A stretch of DNA of 64,000 nucleotides from positions 7,440,001-7,504,000 of the forward strand of contig CAJVGC010000060.1 of assembly GCA_910822075.1 (NCBI GenBank), written 5' to 3'. The notes beneath the pieces were generated by a model. That model was not told where the DNA came from. It did no database searches and saw only the letters and a list, made by a program, of their open reading frames with translations. The DNA is from Senecio squalidus. Lineage: Eukaryota > Streptophyta > Magnoliopsida > Asterales > Asteraceae. The position numbers and the translations under genes were made by a program. This document shows, piece after piece, positions 35,505-48,489 of this stretch (positions are counted from its first letter, which is position 1; each line of letters begins with the position of its first letter).

Positions 35505-35879
35505 AAACTGAAAGGTTATGAAATCATGCAGGCTACTTGATAGAACGATCATTGAAGACGTTGAGATTGGTCAATATTCGACTTTTTGGGAAGATGGTAC
35601 ACTATCCATTTCTGCCAAACTGATGTTTTTTACGAGGAAAAGCTTTGAAGCGAAAAAAGTGATGAATTCCATGTCAAATACCTTTTGAAGTATTTCCTTA
35701 ATGGAGTTACAAAGTTGGATAAATTCGTTATAAAGAAATAGTGTTTTTGGAAACAATATGTGCATACAACTGCTTCGTGAACATTGCTACTCATAGAGAT
35801 TGTTTTTTGTGCATAGATTTCATTGAAATTCATTTTTGGGTTGTTGTACTCGATTTGAAATAACTAATCGAATGAAGTG

Positions 35880-35985
35880 ATAGAATGTTCCATGTAACTA
35901 TTCACACTTTTGTCTTAATGAAACTCGAACCCGCAACTTCTAGGTTGATGGGTCAGCATAAAAACCGTTAGACTAGAAGCCCTTT
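35880..35985 (-). mobile_element. tRNA-derived SINE fragment
   Basis: On the minus strand, TAGTCTAACGG (35965-35975) fits the Pol III A-box consensus exactly. GGTTCGAG (35924-35931) is a B box about 45 bases further on. The rest does not form a tRNA cloverleaf, so a SINE head is more likely than a tRNA gene. The 3' limit is uncertain. Confidence 0.5.
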
Positions 35986-35989
35986 GTGT

Positions 35990-38700
35990 CGTTTTTAAAT
36001 ATTAGTAAAAGATTATTGGTTTATAACACTCCTAAACAAAAAACACGAGCACATTCGTTATATATAAATTCTCACAAACCATCCACAGGATAAGAGATAT
36101 TTACAAATTGACACAATCGATTCACACAAATTCTCGCTTTAAATCATGTTAAAGTTCCAACGACCAACCTAGATATAAACCTAATAAAGGACTGAGAATC
36201 CCCTTTTGTACACTTAAAAGAATTTGTTGAAAGCATTGATATATAAGTCAACAATGACACTTGTGTTGATGCTGGTTTACGTGAATTTCTATCCATTAGA
36301 CGATCTAGTGTACAAATCTCTCGTGAAGTGAAAAACTGCCAGTTACAGTCGTTTGCCTTTCAACCTACACACTAAAATAGTGTCAGTAAAAAAGTATCCG
36401 TAAAGGTATACCTATACCGACATAAAACCATTGTGTTAATAGATCAGTTGTTTTGCTGCTGCACCATATATAGGTAATCAACCTGACCGAAAACAAACTA
36501 TGTGTCACTAATATATCATTTTTGTGTTCGTGTTAAAATAAACTATATTACATTAAATGGAAGTTATTATTAATTCGAAGTTTAATTAAACAACAATTAA
36601 TTAAAAAACATAATCATTATCAAGTATGATGTATTAGTACCAGATTTCGTCAAACTACAACCAGACAAATAATCTTAATCTAGGTCTTCAATCACCCTCA
36701 AATGCTTATCAATCATTTAAAAATGCCGAATAATAATTATATGCAAATTGATATCTTCATAGTGTATCAATTAGTATGTATGTATTACAAATCTAGTTGT
36801 TAGGATATGGGTGCAGCTTGTACCTACTCGTCAACATTCGAAGCAAGAATATCTTTAAACAAAAGTAGTATTTTCCTAATAAGCATTCGTGTTGAATGAA
36901 CACGATAAACCATTTTTATTATATTAGTGTTATTAGTTTTACAAACTCTTGATCGTTATCTTTTCTAATATTATTATCATGGTGGTTTTGGAATCTTGCT
37001 ATTTATGTCTTTGAAGGGATCGTGGAGTTTTGTCTATAGTATTATCACGAACACAACACACTCGTCAACGTTGAGAATGTCATCAACACTTTAATTGAAA
37101 CTATTACTGTTGATTTCTACCCGTTTGTAGGGAATGAATCCCATCATGTTACACGACTTTAATTAAAAATATGAAGAGTTTTATCACTAATATATAGTAA
37201 GAGACTAAGAGTATTAGTAACTAAAGGTGATGAAAGAATCAAGATAACGTACACGAGTTATGCATAAGATCGAGCTTGAATGCAAAACAACTAAGAAATA
37301 CTATCGAATAGCGATCAACCTAGCTAACTTTCAAACCCTTTCTAGCTACATTTCCTATTTTAAGTGTGTGATACACAACAATTTAATGAAAAAGATTATA
37401 TATTAATCTTTTAGATCACTCATACTATATACATGTTACTAGCATCAGTGCACAAATGAACAAAGATGGCAAATCATTGGGTAAGGTCGTAACGAGTTTG
37501 TGTCAAAACGGGTCTGAACCTATTTTGAAAAAATATATTATAAAAATGATTAGAATAACAAATTGAAGCAAGAGTTTTATTGAAATAGCTGTTTTTTAAA
37601 TAACATATTTATATTTATTTCTAAATTATAATGTTTTTTATTAGAGTAATTAAGATTTAAAATGAGATTGTGGTGCAACTTGTTACTAACTGCCATTTTA
37701 TTGTAAATATCTAATTAAGCTATATAATTCGGCTATGTATTGACTCAGTTACCTTTTTCTCCGAAATTAACATCCAACCTTATAAAGTCATTTTGATACT
37801 TTATACATATATGACCTTTTTTGATGACGTTGCAGATGATATTACGGGTCATAATTTTTTTTTTATTTCCTTTGTTTATATTTTTATTAACTTATTACAT
37901 TTCAATGATTTCAAACATAGTCGGACACTCCATCCATCATTAAGGTAACTCCCTACCGCGTCAACCACTATAGGAGAAAGAAGATATGAATTCGATGTAG
38001 GTCAATTCGTTGGTTGTAAAGATGGCAGTTTGTAGGTTGTCGATGACGGTTATGTTGGATTTTTGATTTACGGGTGATGGAGTTTGATTTGGATTACCTA
38101 TTTACTTGGTAAAGTTATGATATCCTTTATTTTAAATATATATTAAACTAATGATGACTAAGAATTACATGTTCATGTGAAGATATGAGGTGAACATGAT
38201 TTAATGTGTGAAAAAATTTAAACATACAGAGAAGATTCAATTCGAAGATTATAATAAACGTCACATTAACTAAACAATTAATACGTTTAATTATTTAATT
38301 AATGTAACGTTTATCAGAATAACCTATATAACTACTAGTAAGTGTGTTAATCTAAAGTATGAACACCCTTAATAAAGGGAGTCGTATACACATGCAATTA
38401 CAAAAACTAATACTATATGGTTGGTTAACTTTGTCATATGATTATTTTCACATATATAACTGATAAAATGCTCATTAGAAATAATATGTTTGGTATTAAA
38501 TGTCCTCAAATGATTAAATATTACGAGTTATATTTAGTAATAATGAATTATTAACAATCAATTATCCACACAATAAACATTTGTTATTCGGCAATTTACC
38601 CATATATATGTTAAAAACATTATAAAAAAAGGAAAAGAAAAAAAAGGTCGTGTTGATAAGTTAGTTGTCATAATACGTACATAATCTTGTATATATATGA
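35990..38700. other. Intergenic, no supported gene
   Basis: 2.7 kb of AT-rich sequence without a convincing ORF, RNA or transposon end. A short poly-T tract is at 37855-37865. Confidence 0.5.
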
Positions 38701-38703
38701 ACA

Positions 38704-39017
38704 AATTACCAAAATAATCGCCTATCACTTACATTTTACAAAAATAATCACCTAATTCGCGACAGATTTCTTGTGACATTTTTTTCGTCTCGAAAGTACA
38801 CATATTTTAATCAGACCAATAAAATTTCGACACGTTGTCGCGACACTATTCATTTCTCGCGTCAATATTCATTTTCGCGACGACATGTCTGATTTTTATT
38901 GGTCTGATTTTGTTTTATGTACTTCTCGCGATGATAAAGTGTCGCCAGAAATTCGTCGCGAATCAGGTGATTATTTTTGTAAAGTGTAAGTGATAGGTGA
39001 TTATTCTGGTGATTAAT
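38704..39017. mobile_element. MITE with ~65-bp TIRs between short (TA)n tracts
   Basis: The left end reads AAAATAATCGCCTATCACTT and the right end on the minus strand reads AGAATAATCACCTATCACTT. Both continue through ACA(T/C)TTTACAAAAATAATC and end in CACCT(A/G)ATTCGCGAC. The centre contains TCGCGAC motifs and a second pair, CAGACCAATAAAA / TTTTATTGGTCTG. TATATATA tracts lie at both borders. No coding sequence. Confidence 0.75.
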
Positions 39018-39103
39018 TCTATATATATAACTTTTTTTTCTTATGTTCAACTCACTTTTGTTATGTTGATGGTTTGTCATTGGAACCCATTGATATAATT
39101 ATA

Positions 39104-39450
39104 ATCTTAACTATATTATAAAGAATTTTCTCATACTTTTAATCCCTTAAAACTTAAGTAATTAAATTACTTATTTACCCTTATTCAATTCAAACACATA
39201 GAAATTATAATTAAGTTAAATTACTTATTTACTTTTTTCTCATTAAATTTGATATCTTTAAGATTTATTACATATCTTGACTATATTATAAAAAATCTCC
39301 TCATACTCTTAATCCCTTTTTAAGTAATTAAAATTACTTATTTACCCTTATTCAATTCAAACCCATAGAAATTATAATTAAGTTAAATTACTTATTTACC
39401 TTTTGCTCATTAAATTTGATATCTTTATGATTTATTACATAATAATTCAT
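39104..39450. repeat. ~170-bp tandem duplication
   Basis: Two adjacent copies, each beginning ACTATATTATAAA and ending TTGATATCTTTA(A/T)GATTTA. They differ by scattered substitutions and small indels. Confidence 0.8.
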
Positions 39451-39581
39451 TTAAGGTTTTTGTGAATTCTATTTTTAAGTAAGTTAACTTTTAGAGAAAT
39501 ATGTTTAAAATATTCATTTTTATAAATAAATAAATAAAAAGTTAATATATGAATGCAGAATTAATTTTTGGTATTTGATTT

Positions 39582-39609
39582 CCCCCCCCCCCCCCCCCCC
39601 CCCCCCCCC
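39582..39609. repeat. Homopolymer of 28 C
   Basis: 28 consecutive C in an otherwise AT-rich region, about 60 bases before the Copia LTR. Confidence 0.95.
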
Positions 39610-39667
39610 ATTATATGAACAACTCAGATTGGACGGGGTTAACACTAAGAAGTAAGAAAAGATATTG

Positions 39668-40491
39668 TGTTGGGATAATTAATTATCCATATTGTGATTT
39701 GATAATACAAATATAAATTGACAACGGTGAAGAAATAGTAGTTTTGGAGTTGCTGATTTATGTTGAAAAAAAGACTAAGTGATAGTTTCTACTGCTCATA
39801 CAAGTTACTATTGCTCATAGAAGTTTCTACTGCTCATACAAGTTACTACTGCTCATAGAAATTTCTACTTGTGACAGTTAATACTGGTAGAATTATTACT
39901 GGTGAGAAGTTTCTACTGGTGACAGTTACTACTACTCAGTTACTACTGCCCTATCAAGAGTTAATACTGCTAAGAAGATAAGGATTAATATAGGATAAGA
40001 TATGATTAGATTTGATTCTTATTTGTAATTATCTTTATCATTATTATAGGGATTTGTTACCTTAGAATAGGGAAATATTCTAGGAAGGTTACAAAGATAT
40101 CAATCTTTATAATTGTTATTCCTACGAATTCGTAGGAGTTTGGTAGAATCAAGGTTATAAAACCTTGATGAATTCATAGAGAAAAATAAGAGAGTGAATG
40201 GACAAAAAATGCATGGTGATGTAAACCTAGAAAAACTAGGTTAAGCCCCAAGATCAAGGTGTCATTGATCCCAATATCGTTGTAAATATTCGTTATATTT
40301 CTGATCAAAATATAAATGGGGAGTTGGTGGAAAACTGTTTATGTCTTGTTATTCATTCTTATTCATATTCATATACATAAACCGTTATTCACAAAACCTT
40401 GTAATATCAAAGTGTTGATCCGCTGCAACTTCTTTGATAGATCTAGATCTACACGTTTGTTTATTCAAACTTAGTTCGACAGATCCTAACA
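39668..40491 (+). mobile_element. LTR of a Ty1/copia element (5' LTR)
   Basis: It begins TGTTGGGATAAT and ends AGATCCTAACA, and a primer-binding site follows two bases later. The U3 part (about 39777-39965) is a row of imperfect TTTCTACTGCTCATAGAAG-type units. No second LTR or pol domain of this family is present, because the element is cut off at 41303. Confidence 0.75.
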
Positions 40492-40493
40492 AG

Positions 40494-40506
40494 TGGTATC
40501 AGAGAA
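40494..40506 (+). other. Primer-binding site for initiator tRNA-Met (Copia element)
   Basis: TGGTATCAGAG follows the LTR end after two bases and is complementary to the 3' end of plant initiator tRNA-Met. Confidence 0.8.
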
Positions 40507-41303
40507 CAAGGTTGCTCTAGATCTAAGATCCACAAGGGCTTTAAAGAGAAGAAAGAAGAAGATGTACAAGTTTGAAAATTAGGGTTTCTATTCGTCATAT
40601 TTGGGGCAGACGTGGGAAAAACGTCATAACTCATTCGTTAACCGTCGGAATTGGACGAAATTTGTTCTATAGCTTCTTCAAACATAAACGCACATTCTCA
40701 CCAAAGGAATTTTCGATTTGAGCTTCTGATTGAAAGATATGAACTTCTGAAATCTGCTGCTCTAAGGTTAGATTTATTGTGTTTATGTATAATAAAGCGA
40801 TCGTTGCTTATTTGTTACACGTTGGATCTTGGTGAATTTTAGATATGTGATTAAAGGAATACAGATCTACGTTGTGTTAAAATTTGATCGTTTATTGGAT
40901 GTTTAGATAAGGAGATGTACAATTTCAAAATTGGATGTTGAATGGTTATTGTTTGTTGAGCGCAGCTGTGGTAAAAAGATCATTGTGTATTCGTTAACCG
41001 TTGGATTGTTTTGATTTTTTGATATGTGGTTCGAGATACACAGATCTACTTTGGGAAACAATTTAAGCATGATCGGATTTTTCAATAGAAAGTAACTTAA
41101 TTTTTAATCTGCTGCAAATTTTTAGCTAGTATGGTGCTTATATTGATGCTGCTGCTACGTTGTTAGTACTACAATACACATTTTTCTGTTCGATGATGAA
41201 GTTAGTATTGCTCCTCTTTCTTCGTACTGCTTGTATTGCTCTTCATGGTTACTATAAAGGCGGTATTAATATCTAAATATTCGTTTGATGGGTAGATGTG
41301 ATC
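40507..41303 (+). mobile_element. Copia 5' leader remnant, truncated by the gypsy 3' end
   Basis: Non-coding leader after the primer-binding site. It contains two degenerate copies of a ~350-bp module (GATGTACAA.TT..AAAATT at about 40560 and 40915, and ATTCGTTAACCGT.GGA at about 40634 and 40992). From 40898 on it is part of the triplicated segment. At 41304 it changes abruptly to the end of a minus-strand gypsy LTR. Confidence 0.55.
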
Positions 41304-41454
41304 TGTCACACCCCGCTCAGGCGGAAACCCGAGGTGTACAGTATATTAGGTATCAGAAGACCAAGTATTACATCGAATAAATACTATAACCATAAGATTA
41401 CATTAAATGAAGTTTAGGAGTTACAAAATACAAAATAAAACAACACAAAATAGT
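41304..41454 (-). mobile_element. 3' LTR remnant of the minus-strand gypsy element
   Basis: Read on the minus strand it ends GAGCGGGGTGTGACA, the LTR terminus of this superfamily. Only ~150 bases separate it from the integrase frame, so the integrase C-terminus, polypurine tract and most of the LTR are deleted. Copies recur near 43930 and 46549 in units 2 and 3. Confidence 0.65.
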
Positions 41455-43524
41455 TCATGGCTTACTGCGCTTCTCGAAGCGGACAACCCCTTTCCACTGG
41501 GATACTTTCAGCAAAACTATATCCCCAACGCTGAACTCTAAGGGCTTCCGTCGTCTGTCTGCATATTTATTCTGTCGATCTCTAGCAGCAACCAAACGCT
41601 CCTTTATCTTGAAGATTTTGTCAATCGTCTCCTGAATGATCTCAGGACCAGTGACCTGACTATCTCCAATATCGGCCCAACACACGGGCGATCGACACTT
41701 AGGGCCACACAAAGCCTCGAACGGTGCACAACTGATACTCGTGTGATAGTTGTTGTTGTACGAGAACTCTATCAACGGTAAATGCGTATCCCAACTGCCT
41801 CCGAAGTCTATAACACAAGCTCGTAACATGTCCTCCAGTGTCTGAATGGTCCTCTCGCTCTGACCGTCTGTCTGAGGGTGATAAGCCGTACTCATATCTA
41901 ATCTCGTACCCATAGCGCGCTGGAAAGACTGCCAAAATCGTGAAGTAAATCGAGCATCGCGATCAGAAATAATCGACACAGGAACAACGTGTTTAGACAC
42001 GATCTCGGATATATATAAACGGACAAGTCTCTCTAGCTGATACGTCTCTCTAATAGGTAGAAAGTGAGCAGACTTCGTCAAACGGTCGACGATAACCCAA
42101 ATACTATCAAACCCACCGGAAGATCTCGGAAGCTTCGTAATCAAGTCCATAGTAATGCGCTCCCATTTCCACTCGGGAATCATAGGCTGCTGTAGAAGCC
42201 CAGATGGCTTCTGGTACTCGATCTTGACCTTAGAACAGGTCAGACACTTACTAACATACACTGCAATCGCTCATCCCAGGCCACCAATAAAACTTCTTCA
42301 GATCCTAATACATCTTATCGGAACCTGGATGAACGGAATAGTTGGACTTATGAGCCTCGTCCAAAGTCAACTGTCTAATGCTAACCGGGACCCAAATACG
42401 CTCAAGGAAATAGAGAACTCCATCAGTCTTCGGCTCTAACTGTCGAGCTAGACTAAAAAATCCCTCGTCCTTAAGACGGTTCTCTGTCATAGCATCCTGC
42501 TGCCCGAAGAATCTGAGCTTTCAAGCTCATCTGAAGTGAGATAACCATGGAACAGATCCTAACCGGCTTCACCGTCTCCTTGCGACTCATCGCATCAGCA
42601 ACCACATTCTCCTTACCCGGGTGGTAGCGAATATCACAGTCGTAGTCGTTCAATAACTCGACCCAACGTCTCTGTCTCATGCTCAGCATCTTCTGATCGA
42701 AGATATGCTGAAGACTCTTGTGATCCGTGAACACGGTACACTTAGTCCCATACAAATAGTGTCTCCAAATCTTGAGAGCAAAAACAACGGCTCCCAACTC
42801 AAGATCGTGCATAGTGTAGTTCTTCTCGTGAATCTTCAACTGTCGAGAAGCGTACGCAATCACCTTTCCGTTCTACATCAGTACACAACCCATGCCTTTA
42901 ATCGAGGCGTCACAATAAACAACGAAATTCTCAGTCCCAACTGGCAGACTAAGAATAGGAGCATCACATAACCGCTCCTTCAACAACTGGAAGGCACTCT
43001 ACTGATCCGAGCCCCAAAAAAACGGCTCGCTCTTTTGAGTTAACTTCATCATAGGAGAAGCGATTCTAGAGAAGTCCTCAATGAAGCGTCGATAATAACC
43101 CGCGAGACCCAAACGTGAACGAATCTCAGTAGCTGATTTTGGTGCAATCCAACTCTTTACGGCTTCAATCTTGGCAAGATCAACGTGAATACCCTTCGCG
43201 CTGACCACGTAGCCAAGAAACTAAACAGCGGGTAACCAAAACTCACACTTCGAAAACTTCGCGTACAATTTCTCCTTCCGAAAAGCATCTCCAAAACTAG
43301 ACATATATGCTCCTCGTGTTCCTCACGACTACGTGAGGAGATAAGAATGTCGTCGATGAACACGATTACGAATCTGTCAAGGTAGGGACGACAAATTCGG
43401 TTCATCAAGTCCATGAACGCTGCAGGCGCGTTTGTCAGATCAAACATCATAACTAGGAATTCGTAATGACCATACCGAGTACGAAAGGCGGTCTTCGGTA
43501 TGTCATCCTCCTGAATGCTCAACT
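41455..43524 (-). pseudogene. Ty3/gypsy pol fragment (RT end, RNase H, integrase), unit 1
   Basis: In minus-strand order: the RT end with FVIVFIDDIL (catalytic DD) and GLAGYYRRFIEDFSR; RNase H with AYASRQLKIHEKNY, TDHKSLQHI and DAMSR; and integrase with CLTCSKVK, MDLITKLPRSSGGFDS, RLTKSAHFLP, SDRDARFTSRFW and YHPQTDGQSERTIQTL. The frame is interrupted near 43225, 42870 and 42265. The last break, in the YWWPGM region, is shared by all three units and so predates the duplication. The integrase stops at FEKRSKP before its C-terminal domain is complete. Inactive. Confidence 0.9.
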
Positions 43525-46142
43525 GATGTTTAGATAAGGAGATGTACAATTTCAAAATTGGATGTTGAATGGTTATTGTTTGTTGAGCGCAGCAGTGGTA
43601 AAAAGATCATTGTGTATTCGTTAACCGTTGGATTGTTTTGATTTTTTGATATGTGGTTCGAGATACACAGATCTACTTTGGGAAACAATTTAAGCATTAT
43701 TGGATTTTTCAATAGAAAGTTACTTAATTTTTAATCTGCTGCAAATTTTTAGCTAGTATGGTGCTTATATTGATGCTGCTGCTACGTTGTTAGTACTACA
43801 ATACACATTTTTCTGTTCGATGATGAAGTTAGTATTGTTCCTTTTTGTTCGTACTGCTTGTATTGCTCTTCATGGTACTATAAAGGCGGTATTAATATCT
43901 AAATATTCGTTTGAGGGGTAGATGTGATCCGTCACACCCCGCTCAAGCGGAAACCCGAGGTGTACAGTATATTAGGTATCAGAAGACCAAGTATTACATC
44001 GAATAAATACTATAACCATAAGATTACATTAAATGAAGTTTAGGAGTTACAAAATACAAAATAAAACAACACAAAATAGTTCATGGCTTACTGCGCTTCT
44101 CGAAGCGGACAACCCCTTTCCACTGGGATACTTTCAGCAAAACTATATCCCCAACGCTGAACTCTAAGGGCTTCCGTCGTCTGTCTGCATATTTCTTCTG
44201 TCGATCTCTAGCAGCAACCAAACGCTCCTTTATCTTGAAGATTTTGTCAATCGTCTCCTGAATGATCTCAGGACCAGTGACCTGACTATCTCCAATCTCG
44301 GCCCAACACACGGAAGATCGACACTTAGGGCCACACAAAGCCTCGAACGGTGTACAACTGATACTCGTGTGATAGTTGTTGTTGTACGAGAACTCTATCA
44401 ACGATTAATGCGTATCCCAACTGCCTCCGAAGTCTATAACACAAGCTCGTAACATGTCCTCCAGTGTCTGAATGGTCCTCTCGCTCTGACCGTCTGTCTG
44501 AGGGTGATAATCCGTACTCATATCTAATCTCGTACCCATAGCGCGCTGGAAAGACTGCCAAAATCGTGAAGTAAATCGAGCATCGCGATCAGAAGTAATC
44601 GACACAGGAACAGCTTGTTTAGACACAATCTCGGATATATATAAACGGACAAGTCTCTCTAGCTGATGCGTCTCTCTAATAGGTAGAAAGTGAGCAGACT
44701 TCGTCAAACGGTCGACGATAACCCAAATACTATCAAACCCACCGGAAGATCTCGGAAGCTTCGTAATCAAGTCCATAGTAATGCGCTCCCATTTCCACTC
44801 GGGAATCATAGGCTGCTGTAGAAGCCCAGATGGCTTCTGGTACTCGATCTTGACCTTAGAACAGGTCAGACACTTACTAACATACACTGCAATCGCTCAT
44901 CCCAGGCCACCAATAAAACTTCTTCAGATCCTAATACATCTTATCGGAACCTGGGTGAACGGAATAGTTGGACTTATGAGCCTCGTCCAAAGTCAACTGT
45001 CTAATGCTAACCGGGACCCAAATACGCTCAAGGAAATAGAGAACTCCATAAGTCTTCGGCTCTAACTGCCGAGCTAGACTAAAAAATCCCTCGTCCTTAA
45101 GACGGTTCTCTGTCATAGCATCCTGCTGCCTGAAGAATCTGAGCTTTCAAGCTCATCTGAAGTGAGATAACCATGGAACAGATCCTAACCGGCTTCACCG
45201 TCTCCTTGCGACTCATCGTATCAGCAACCACATTCTCCTTACCCGGGTGGTAGCGAATATCACAGTCGTAGTCGTTCAATAACTCGACCCAACGTCTCTG
45301 TCTCATGCTCAGCATCTTCTGATCGAAGATATGCTGAAGACTCTTGTGATCCGTGAACACGGTACACTTAGTCCCATACAAATAGTGTCTCCAAATCTTG
45401 AGAGCAAAAACAACGGCTCCCAACTCAAGATCGTGCATAGTGTAGTTCTTCTCGTGAATCTTCAACTGTCGAGAAGCGTACGCAATCACCTTTCCGTTCT
45501 ACATCAGTACACACCTTTAATCGAGGCGTCACAATAAACAACGAAATTCTCAGTCCCAACTGGCAGACTAAGAATAGGAGCATCACATAACCGCTCCTTC
45601 AACAACTAGAAGGCACTCTACTGATCCGAGCCCCAAAAAAACGGCTCGCTCTTTTGAGTTAACTTCATCATAGGAGAAGCGATTCTAGAGAAGTCCTCAA
45701 TGAAGCGTCGATAATAACCCGCGAGACCCAAACGTGAACGAATCTCAGTAGCTGATTTTGGTGCAATCCAACTCTTTACGGCTTCAATCTTGGCAAGATC
45801 AACGTGAATACCCTTCGCGCTGACCACGTAGCCAAGAAACTAAACAGCGGGTAACCAAAACTCACACTTCGAAAACTTCGCGTACAATTTCTCCTTCCGA
45901 AAAGCATCTCCAAAACTAGACATATATGCTCCTCGTGCTCCTCACGTCTACGTGAGTAGATAAGAATGTCGTCGATGAAACGATTACGAATCTATCAAGG
46001 TAGGGACGACAAATTCGGTTCATCAAGTCCATGAACGCTGCAGGCGCGTTTGTCAGATCAAACATCATAACTAGGAATTCGTAATGACCATACCGAGTAC
46101 GAAAGGCGGTCTTCGGTATGTCATCCTCCTGAATGCTCAACT
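43525..46142 (-). repeat. Tandem triplication, unit 2 (2618 bp)
   Basis: Same content and order as unit 1. It lacks about 7 bp near 45515 and carries private substitutions, including one that creates a stop in the integrase frame at 44402-44404. Confidence 0.95.
44081..46142 (-). pseudogene. Ty3/gypsy pol fragment, unit 2
   Basis: Same domains as unit 1. It shares the older breaks and adds a stop in integrase (44402) that separates the core from the C-terminal part. The RT end after FVIV is also frame-shifted near 45975. Confidence 0.9.
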
Positions 46143-48489
46143 AATGTTTAGATAAGGAGATGTACAATTTCAAAATTGGATGTTGAATGGTTATTGTTTG
46201 TTGAGCGCAGCTGTGGTAAAAAGATCATTGTGTATTCGTTAACCGTTGGATTGTTTTGATTTTTTGATATGTGGTTCGAGATACACAGATCTACTTTGGG
46301 AAACAATTTAAGCATGATTGGATTTTTCAATAGAAAGTTACTTAATTTTTAATCTGCTGCAAATTTTTAGCTAGTATGGTGCTTATATTGATGCTGCTGC
46401 TACGTTGTTAGTACTACAATACACATTTTTCTGTTCGATGATGAAGTTAGTATTGTTCCTCTTTGTTCGTACTGCTTGTATTGCTCTTCATGGTACTATA
46501 AAGGCGGTATTAATATCTAAATATTCGTTTGAGGGGTAGATGTGATCCGTCACACCCCGCTCAAGCGGAAACCCGAGGTGTACAGTATATTAGGTATCAG
46601 AAGACCAAGTATTACATCGAATAAATACTATAACCATAAGATTACATTAAATGAAGTTTAGGAGTTACAAAAATACAAAATAAAACAAAACAAAATAGTT
46701 CATGGCTTACTGCGCTTCTCGAAGCGGACAACCCCTTTCCACGGGGATACTTTCAGCAAAACCATATCCCCAACGCTGAACTCTAAGGGCTTCCGTCGTC
46801 TGTCTGCATATTTCTTCTGTCGATCTCTAGCAGCAACCAAACGCTCCTTTATCTTGAAGATTTTGTCAATCGTCTCCTGAATGATCTCAGGACCAGTGAC
46901 CTGACTATCTCCAATCTCGGCCCAACACACGGGCGATCGACACTTACGGCCATACAAAGCCTCGAACGGTGCACAACTGATACTCGTGTGATAGTTGTTG
47001 TTGTACGAGAACTCTATCAACGGTAAATGGGTATCCCAACTGCCTCCGAAGTCTATAACACAAGCTCGTAACATGTCCTCCAGTGTCTGAATGGTCCTCT
47101 CGCTCTGACCGTCTGTCTGAGGGTGATAATCCGTACTCATATCTAATCTCGTACCCATAGCGCGCTGGAAAGACTGCCAAAATCGTGAAGTAAATCGAGC
47201 ATCGCGATCAGAAGTAATCGACACAGGAACAGCGTGTTTAGACACGATCTCGGATATATATAAACGGACAAGTCTCTCTAGCTGATGCGTCTCTCTAATA
47301 GGTAGAAAGTGAGCAGACTTCGTCAAACGGTCGAGGATAACCCAAATACTATCAAACCCACCGGAAGATCTCGGAAGCTTCGTAATCAAGTCCATAGTAA
47401 TGCGCTCCCATTTCCACTCGGGAATCATAGGCTGCTGTAGAAGCCCAGATGGCTTCTGGTACTCGATCTTGACCTTAGAACAGGTCAGACACTTACTAAC
47501 ATACACTGCAATCGCTCATCCCAGGCCACCAATAAAACTTCTTCAGATCCTAATACATCTTATCGGAACCTGGGTGAACGGAATAGTTGGACTTATGAGC
47601 GTCGTCCAAAGTCAACTGTCTAATGCTAACCTGGACCCAAATACGCTCAAGGAAATAAAGAACTCCATCAGTCTTCGGCTCTAACTGCCGAGCTAGACTA
47701 AACAATCCCTCGTCCTTAAGACGGTTCTCTGTCATAGCATCCTGCTGCCTGAAGAATCTGAGCTTTCAAGCTCATCTGAAGTGAGATAACCATGGAACAG
47801 ATCCTAACCGGCTTCACCCTCTCCTTGCGACTCAACGCATCAGCAACCACATTCTCCTTACCCGGGTGGTAGCACAATAAACAACGAAATTCTCAGTCCC
47901 AACTGGCAGACTAAGAATATGAGCATCACATAACCGCTCCTTCAACAACTGGAAGGCACTCTACTGATCCGAGCCCCCAAAAAACGGCTCGCTCTTTTGA
48001 GTTAACTTCATCATAGGAGAAGCGATTCTAGAGAAGTCCTCAATGAAGCGTCGATAATAACCCGCGAGACCCAAAAGCGAACGAATCTCGGTAGCTGATT
48101 TTGGTGCAATCCAACTCTTTACGGCTTCAATCTTGGCAAGATCAACGTGAATACCCTTCGCGCTGACCACATGGCCAAGAAACTAAACAGCGGGTAACCA
48201 AAACTCACACTTCGAAAACTTCGCGTACAATTTCTCCTTCCGAAAAGCATCTCCAAAACTAGACATATATGCTCCTCGTGCTCCTAACGACTACGAGAGT
48301 AGATAAGAATGTCGTCGATGAACACGATTACGAATTTTTCAAGGTAGGGACGACAAATTCTGTTCATCAAGTCCATGAACGCTGCAGGCGCGTTTGTCAG
48401 ATCAAACAGCATAACTAGGAATTCGTAATGACCATACCGAGTACGAAAGGCGGTCTTCGGATGTCATCCTCCTGAATGCTCAACTGATG
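46143..48489 (-). repeat. Tandem triplication, unit 3 (2347 bp), continuing into the parent element
   Basis: Same content with a ~285-bp deletion at about 47873, which removes most of the RNase H region. At 48486-48489 (GATG) it passes without a break into the unduplicated PR/RT part of the gypsy element, so this is the parental right edge. Confidence 0.95.

Larger units (their letters stand above)
40898..43524 (-). repeat. Tandem triplication, unit 1 (2627 bp)
   Basis: It runs from GATGTTTAGATAAGG in the Copia leader to the RT region of the minus-strand gypsy element, ending ..GCTCAACT. The next base starts unit 2 with the same GATGTTTAGATAAGG. The units share their sequence almost base for base. 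Confidence 0.95.

Noticed and set aside
40903..41085. Minus-strand open frame of 60 codons, repeated at 43530 and 46148
   Set aside because: Lies in non-coding Copia leader and is repeated only because the segment is triplicated; no protein features.
42155..42439. Plus-strand frames opposite the gypsy pol copies (also 44781, 47400, 42705, 45331)
   Set aside because: Antisense shadows of integrase and RNase H on the minus strand.
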